From Talinum fruticosum (Eukaryota; Streptophyta; Magnoliopsida; Caryophyllales; Talinaceae): DNA of 64,000 nt. Location: contig JAITYX010000009.1 in assembly GCA_021018815.1 (NCBI GenBank), forward strand, positions 3,536,501 to 3,600,500, in the 5' to 3' direction. The position numbers and the translations under genes are program-made. How positions within the stretch are numbered: position 1 is the stretch's first letter; each line of letters opens with the position of its first letter. The notes beneath the pieces are model-generated. The model saw nothing but the letters and a program-made list of their open reading frames with translations. It was not told where the DNA came from and made no database searches. This document shows, piece by piece, positions 58,230-64,000 of the stretch.

Positions 58230-58379
58230 TAAATCGGAGGACAGGTAAAGCTTTTAAATATGCATCCAAGTCACCCACTTGAGAACATTATTTCGAAATC
58301 AATAGTGGGGTAAGAATTCGATCTTCTTTGCAAAATTTATGTTTATTATCAACATTTATATCGTTAATTGAACCTAAAA

Positions 58380-59032
58380 ATGTACTAGAAGCCCTACTTG
58401 AACCTGAATGGGTAGAGGCCATGCAAGAAGAATTAACTCAATTTTAAAGAAACCAAGTCTCGACTTTGACTAAAAGACCTTTTGACCACCCAAGTAATAG
58501 GAACCAAATGGGTTTTCAAGAACAAACTGGATGAGGGAGGGTTGGTAGTCGAAATAAGGCTAGACTAGTTGCTCAGGGATATAACCAAGAAGAGGGAATT
58601 GATTGTGGGGAAACCTTTGCACCTATTGCTAGGATTGGGGAAATCAAAATTCTCTTAGCATTTGCATCTAGCATGAACACTAAACTTTATCAAATGGATG
58701 TTAAGTGTGCATTTCTCAATGGTTATATTCAAGAAGAAGTTTATGTTGAGCAACCCCTGGATTTGAAAACTCTTAATTTCCAAATCATGTTTTCAAATTA
58801 TAAAAGGCTTTATATGGTCGGAAACAAGCTCCCGGACCTTGATATAAAAGACTAAGTAGTTTCTTGGTTGAAAATGACTTCAAAAGAGATCTCATTGACA
58901 AAAACCAAGGGGAATGATTTTCTTATTCAGATTTATGTTGATGATATTGTATTTGGAGCTACTAATGAAATTCTATGCCAAGAGTTTTCCGAGTTAATGA
59001 GATAGGAGTTCCAAATGAGCATGATGGGAGAA
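58380..59032 (+). pseudogene. Copia A reverse transcriptase, broken
   Basis: Blocks: VLEALLEPEWVEAMQEELTQ (58384-58442), GTKWVFKNKLDEGG (58498-58545), YQMDVKCAFLNGYIQEEVYV (58687-58745), and catalytic QIYVDDIVFGATNE (58928-58970). A shift sits in a run of four C (58754-58757) where a fifth would continue the frame, and Trp codons near 58850 are changed to TGA. Confidence 0.75.
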
Positions 59033-60240
59033 CTCAATTTCTTCCTTGGATTGCAAATCAAGCAAGAAAAGGAGGGCATCTATGTCCATCAATCAAAATG
59101 CACCAAGGAGTTATTGAAGAAGTACAAGTTACAAGATGTGAAGCATGTAACAACATCGATGAGTAGCAGTTTAAAACTGGACTCGGATAAGAAAGGTAAA
59201 GCTATAGATCGAAACTCTACGGAGGTATGATTAGATCTCTACTCTATCTCACATCTAGTAGGCTAGATATCTCACATCTAGTAGGCCAGATATCATGTTT
59301 AGTGTTTACCATTTTAAAGATTTCAAGCTAATCCTAAAGAATCATATCTTACTGCAATGAAGAGAATCTTTAGATATCTTGTAGGGACTCGGAATCTTGG
59401 TCTTTAGTACTCGAAAGACTTAGAATTGACCCTCACTGGATACTTAGATGATGATTATGTTGGATACGAAGTTGATAGAAAAAAAGACATCAGGAGCATG
59501 CTAATTTTTGGGTCAATCACTCATCTCCTGGCATTCAAAGAAGCAAAACTCGGTTGCTCTATCAACTATTGAGGCTGAGGTACATGGCAGCTGGAGCATG
59601 TTGCTTTCGGATTCTCTAGATAAAACAACACTTGAAGGATCTTGCTCTATCAACTCAATTTCTTCCTTGGACTACAAATCAAAAAAGAAAAGGATGACAT
59701 CTATGTCCATCAATCAAAGTACACCAAGGAGTTGTTGAAGAAGTACAAGTTACAAGATGTGAAGCATGCAGCAACACTTATGAGTAGCAATACTAAACTG
59801 GACTCAAATGAGAAAGGTAAAGCTATAGATCAAAAACTCCACAGAGTGGTATGATTGGATCTCTACTTTATTTCACATCTAGTAGGCCAGATATCATGTT
59901 TAGTTTCTGCCTTTGTGCAAGATTTCTAGGTAATCTTAAGGAATCACATCTCACCTGCGGTGAAGAGAATTTTCAGATATATTGTAGGGACTTAGACACT
60001 TGGTCTCCGGTATTCGAAAGACTTATATCCGACCCTCACTAGATACTCGAGATGATGACTATGATGGATACAAATTTGATAGAAAGAGCACATTAGGAGC
60101 ATGCCAATTTATGGGTTAATCACTCATCTCTTGGCACTCTAAGAAGAAAAACTCAGTTGCTCTCTCAATTGCCGAGGCTAAGTACATAGCAGCTAGAGGT
60201 TACTCGTGCTCGGATTTTCTAGATCAAGCAACACTTGAAG
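59033..60240 (+). repeat. Tandem duplication of about 600 bp in copia A pol
   Basis: Unit 1 about 59033-59653, unit 2 about 59654-60240. Both contain TCAATTTCTTCCTTGGA, AAGTACAAGTTACAAGATGT and ACATCTAGTAGGC. They differ at many sites, so either the duplication is old or it joins two different family members. A smaller 24-base duplication (CTCACATCTAGTAGGC..) sits at 59248-59290. Confidence 0.75.
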
Positions 60241-60470
60241 TATCTTGGACTGTCATTCACATCAATCCCAATCAAGTGTGGCAACCAAAGTGCAATGAGC
60301 ATCACCAAGAATCCAGTTCGGCACTTAAAAACGAAACACATTGAGGTCAGGTATCATTTTCTTAGAGACCATTCTAAGAACGATGATATTGTACTTGAGT
60401 TTATTCCTACCAAATTTCAATTAGGTGATATTTTCACTAAACCTTTGAGTGAAGATTAGTTTTGCATTAT
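59033..60470 (+). pseudogene. Copia A RT end and RNase H, containing a tandem duplication
   Basis: GELNFFLGLQIKQEKEGIYV (59027-59085) starts copy 1. RNase H pieces YLDDDYVGYEVDRKK, SWHSKKQNSVALSTIEAEV (59440-59580) follow. At about 59654 the block starts again (QLNFFLGLQIKKEKDDIYVH) and runs through RNase H a second time to IKCGNQSAMSITKNPV and GDIFTKPLSED (60270-60459). Stops are common in both copies. Confidence 0.75.
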
Positions 60471-60890
60471 TAGGAATGAAATTGGCATGTTAATTGCATA
60501 AACATCCGATTTATTGCTTGAATTATTATAAGATTGACTATTATATGCTTTGAGTGAATAATAAATGGATCCGTTGAATCGGAATGAGATTGAGTTATGA
60601 GTTATTAATTTTTGAGTGTGCCCTGAGTCACTCGGACACCTTACCGAGTCGGACTCAGTTTATTAGAAAAATGGACATCAAAATTTTGGGATCATCTTTA
60701 GATCAATGGAGAATCTCGAAATCTTTTTGAAAATCTCTTTTCTCTCTCGGCATGTAATCGGATCGGAAAACTAGCCATTAGAGGGAGGCGGTTTCATGAC
60801 TAGCCATTATACTCGGGAAGACTCAACGGTATGCTAACCGTTGCTTGGAGGGTTGAGTCGAAAGGCACTCGTTTAGTGAAAGTGTTTGTT
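60471..60890. other. Region between pol and the extra frame in copia A
   Basis: Matches 50656-51030 of element B (for example GGAGAATCTCG(A/G)AA and TCTTTTCTCTCTCG). Non-coding. Confidence 0.45.
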
Positions 60891-60891
60891 C

Positions 60892-60899
60892 TATAAATA
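60892..60899 (+). promoter_or_regulatory. TATA box before the extra frame of copia A
   Basis: GTTCTATAAATAACATCGC, followed by a CT-rich leader with a (CT)n run (60980-61002) and the ATG at 61077. Confidence 0.5.
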
Positions 60900-61076
60900 A
60901 CATCGCTTCATTTTCTTTCATTCACTTTGCTATCTCGTTGCCCTCACTCTGCTCTCATACTCAAACACTCTCGCACTTAACTCTCTCTCTCTCTCTCTCT
61001 CTTTTTCTCATTTATCTCGCTCTATTATCTCTACTCTTCACTTTCTTACTCTTAACCTCTCTCACTCTCTTTCACT

Positions 61077-62690
61077 ATGCCTCAAAGAGGTTCAATGATG
61101 GAAGGAGGTTCGGCCACAAAGAAGGCCAGAACCAAACAACTCGCTTTGAGAATCCCCAAGGTAAGGGAAAAGCCCCTGCCTTAGATGATCCAAAACTTAC
61201 GGCGGCTCAGCACTTTTTCGTAGACGACAAGTTTTTCTCCAAAACTTCGTGTACTTGGATCAAATCCACCCTCAAAGCATGTACTTTTAAGTACTTATGC
61301 TTTTGTAAGTATATATACCTAGAACTCGTCACTGAGTTCTATTCTCATATGACGAGTAAGAGATAACGTGATCTCTTCATTGTCCAAGGAAAGTTATTCG
61401 TATCAACCACTCTCTACTTCATAAGCTGTTCGATGTGAAGTGTCTTTCTCAATTCCAATCATATTCCTTTCAATGAAGTCGTTGGTTACTTTTTTGATAA
61501 ATACTCCAAGGAGATCCCTTAGTCCGGAAAAAACTTTTCTATGACTCGGACGACATCCGAGATAAGACTTCTTTGTTTCATTCTGATGCAAACCTTCTTC
61601 TCCTACTATCCATCAAAAGAGAACCCTAATAGCAAAGTGCTTAAGGTTCTCTATGATATCCTTGAAGGGTATGAGGTTGAGCTCTTCCTTTTCATTTTGG
61701 AGCAGATTCCTTTTGTTCCTTCGACTCGAAGAAGCTTCCTTATCTTTTTAGAGCTCTTCTTTCAGCGAGTCTTCGCTTAATTAAAAGTGGCTCTCCCTTT
61801 TAATCCAAATAATTTTTGGAGCCTGCTATTTGTTTCGACAGAGGTGAACTCATTGGCCTAGAATACCAGGAAATAACGGTTGGTGTCTAGGCTCACACTT
61901 ATGAACTCATTCCTCCTCCTCCACCTCGGACTCGAAAGGTTTTGAGGTCCCTCTTCTCATTGTAGGAACTTTATCTTCTCAACCTTCCCCTTTTATTGAA
62001 CTTTTCGAAGGTGGCAATTCAATTTACTACCCTAGCAAAAGAGCTGCAAGCAGCTGTGGTAGCTTTCCAGGTTTTCATGCCTATTCCGACTCGGTTCTAG
62101 ACCAAGGCTCGAGACTCGGATATATCGAGTCAAGCCTTAGTTACTGAGCTCAAGGAGGTGATCAAGCACCAAGAAGATCAAATTCGCCACCAATAGGAGA
62201 GACGATCCAAGGCTGCTGAGGACTCGGAACCCTTTGAAGAAGTACAACCTTCGAGTCCTCAAGCTCTTCCGAGTCTAAAAGAAGAAGAAGAAATTGGAGC
62301 AACCCCAGCTGAGGGACAACCCGACAAAGAACCTGAGGTGGTGATCTCCTTAGATCACACTCGGTCTTCCTCGAAGAGGCTAGCGATGTAGGCTAGTCTA
62401 AGGCCCCCTCATCAGTTCAAGAACCACCAACTGAAGTGGCTGAAGGCTTAGATGAAGAGGAACCGGAGGAAGAACTTCAACCCCAGTGAGGGACAACCCG
62501 ACAAAGAACTCGAGGTGGTGATCTCCTTAGATCACACTCGGTCTTCCTCGAAGAGGCTAGCGATGTAGGCTAGTCTAAGGCCCCCTCATCGGTTCAAGAA
62601 CCACCAACCGAAGTGGTGAAGGCTTAAATGAAGAGGAACCAGAGGAAGAACTTCATCTATCTCATAGACGTGTCATCCCACTTCCTGATT
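61077..62690 (+). pseudogene. Extra (env-like position) frame of copia A, broken
   Basis: ATG at 61077, MPQRGSMMEGGSATKKAR, then PKLTAAQHFFVDDKFFSKTS in another frame (61180-61240), LYDILEGYEVELF (61650-61690), PIPTRF..KARDSDISSQAL and a Glu-rich coil (62150-62280). The acidic repeat PAEGQPDKEPEVVISLDHTR follows (62308-62365). Near the end it reads RRVIPLPDLP before the next LTR-like sequence. Same layout as in element B. Role unknown. Confidence 0.5.
62302..62658 (+). repeat. Two-copy tandem repeat (about 180 bp) in the extra frame of copia A
   Basis: Unit 1 about 62302-62480, unit 2 about 62481-62658. Both contain GAGGGACAACCCGACAAAGA, GTGGTGATCTCCTTAGATCA and AGGCTAGCGATGTAGGCTAG and end CCGGAGGAAGAACTTCA / CCAGAGGAAGAACTTCA. 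They differ at only a few sites, so the duplication is recent. Confidence 0.85.
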
Positions 62691-64000
62691 TGCCTCTGCT
62701 CTTGCCTCCCGAAAGGCGGCAAGCGCACGATGTATGATTGTAACTAGTCAAGGTCGATTCCACAAGGAATGAATTCTAGCAACGCAATAAACCAGCCCTC
62801 TACTCAATTGCTAAGCAAATTGGTGTTTTGGTATTTGTTCTTTCTAAACTAGTTCTAACTATTAAAATTACGAAAATTTATCTAGACTTAAATCAATGGG
62901 TAAAAACATCCAGGCATTTGCTTTCCTAACTATAAGTTTGATTATTTAAACCTAATTAGTGCAATCATTCTTTCAAATGAATCAAGGATCGATAATCACA
63001 AAATTCTACCTCTCTTCCGATGCTTAATAGAATTGTTCTAATTAACCTATCAAACAACTTTCGAATGCTTTTTAAGTTAATCAAAGTTAAAGATTTCAAA
63101 TTATCAAAGTGATCCCCTAATTTACTTGTTCTTTTCTCAAATTTCATAAATTAGGTAGAAAGGTTGGTTGTCGGATTATTCTATTTCACTTTTCAGTACA
63201 TGATAGGCTAATCTCTAAACGCAACTATTCTAGGCCTTCAAAACACTCAATAACATGAAAAATACAACCTTCTATTGATAAAAATTACAATTCAAGCACA
63301 AATTATGAAAGCCTAATCAAACTTCATTGTTTCGGATTACAAATCCCTAGAAAAACTAAACTACTCACACATTATTATTGAAAGCTTAATAAAAATAATC
63401 CAATACATGGAAATCAAACCTCAAATAGCAAGAAATGAACAAGTAGATGATAGACTTGAAGTACTCTACTTAAATCTCTCGACTTCGAATGGAATTCCGC
63501 AATCGCTTCAGTCTTCTTCTTCGATCTTCAAAATTCGGTTTGATGTGGATGAATGAAGGAAGGATAGTGGTAATGGATGAGTGGTGGATGAACTATGGAT
63601 GGATATTAGACTGGGTGCCTCAAAAACAGTCGAAAATAAGCTTAAATAAGCCATTAAGAGGCAATTAAGAGTTGAAACTGTCAAAAGCGAATCATCTCGG
63701 CGAATTTACCTCCAACAATGGCCGTCTTTGCCGACATGGGCTGCCCGTGTTGGCTGCTGGATCATTAAAACTGGACGAAAATGCTGAAAACGGGCCTTGT
63801 CCATCGACACGGGCTGCCCGTTCTCGATGCAAATGCTCCTGGCCAAGCTCAACTCTAACATGGGCTGCCCATGTTGGTTCTTCGGAAGTGCAGAGTTTGA
63901 TAAATTAAGGGGAACGGTAATTTTGATCGTAAAGTTGGACCATGTTGGCCTTCTTAATGCTTGAAACACTCATTAATCTCGGGAATAATTGGTATTGTTG
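62691..64000 (-). repeat. Part of another LTR-like sequence, reaching the right edge
   Basis: The left edge is near 62691-62697 (TGCCTCTGCT). GGCAAGCGCACGATGTATG and GGTCGATTCCACAAGG follow, a layout seen near LTR edges in plants and similar in style to the solo LTR at 53346. The body is AT-rich. Three GGGCTGCCC palindromes lie at 63734-63877. No gene is convincing. Its right end is outside the window, so I cannot tell a solo LTR from a full element. Confidence 0.45.

Larger units (their letters stand above)
45636..62690 (+). mobile_element. Ty1/copia SIRE-like element A, split by element B
   Basis: 5' LTR 45636-46925, primer binding site, gag, zinc knuckle and protease to 49080. Then comes element B (49081-57056) in a clean ATGAT duplication. 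After it, integrase, RT, RNase H (with a tandem duplication) and an extra downstream frame run to about 62690, where another LTR-like sequence takes over. The gene order protease-integrase-RT-RNase H and the IFTKPLSED end show copia. A large extra frame between pol and the 3' LTR points to the SIRE/Maximus group. The 3' LTR is not in the window. Confidence 0.8.

Overview
This window is nuclear DNA of a flowering plant, probably a eudicot. The signs are intron-type splice sites, TATA/telo-box promoters, (CT)n 5' leaders, and plant-specific repeats: Tat-lineage Ty3/gypsy, SIRE-like Ty1/copia, a FAR1-type MULE, a RICESLEEPER-type hAT and Tourist-like ends. I could not identify the species. Only one piece looks like an ordinary host gene: the first 133 bases are the start of a minus-strand reading frame with its own (CT)n leader, telo-box and TATA box. 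Almost everything else is transposable-element DNA, nested up to four levels deep.

Layout. (1) 1-480: 5' end of an unknown host gene, reading off the left edge. (2) 949-41367: an LTR-internal-LTR-internal-LTR array of one Ty3/gypsy family (LTRs at 949-2937, 20315-22215 and 39370-41367). The first internal region keeps gag and protease but has lost RT, RNase H and integrase. It also holds a Tourist-like element, which is itself split by a 6.1-kb MULE carrying a FAR1-type transposase and two tRNA-Ile-like sequences, plus a 2.7-kb solo LTR of another family. The second internal region keeps a decayed but complete pol, including a second RNase H and integrase, and carries a 4.4-kb hAT element with a perfect 8-bp target duplication. 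(3) 41369-45635: the 3' LTR and antisense gene of another copy of the same family, in the opposite orientation. (4) 45636 to about 62690: a SIRE-like copia element (A) split by a second one (B, 49081-57056, target duplication ATGAT). The 3' LTR of B is split by a 2.4-kb solo LTR. (5) About 62690-64000: part of another LTR-like sequence on the minus strand.

How the parts work together. In the gypsy family, pol is followed by two genes on the opposite strand. One encodes a plant-mobile-domain-like protein, starts just inside the 3' LTR and has a short intron. The other is an intronless frame of about 485 codons that resembles DUF7745-type proteins. Each has its own TATA-like box, so the element looks convergently transcribed. 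In the copia family, an extra frame (env-like by position) lies between RNase H and the 3' LTR and also follows a TATA-like box. Many coding frames are broken. Several breaks in unrelated elements fit the loss of one base from a homopolymer run, so some of the decay may be assembly error. All family assignments come from reading motifs by eye; no alignment or database search was run.
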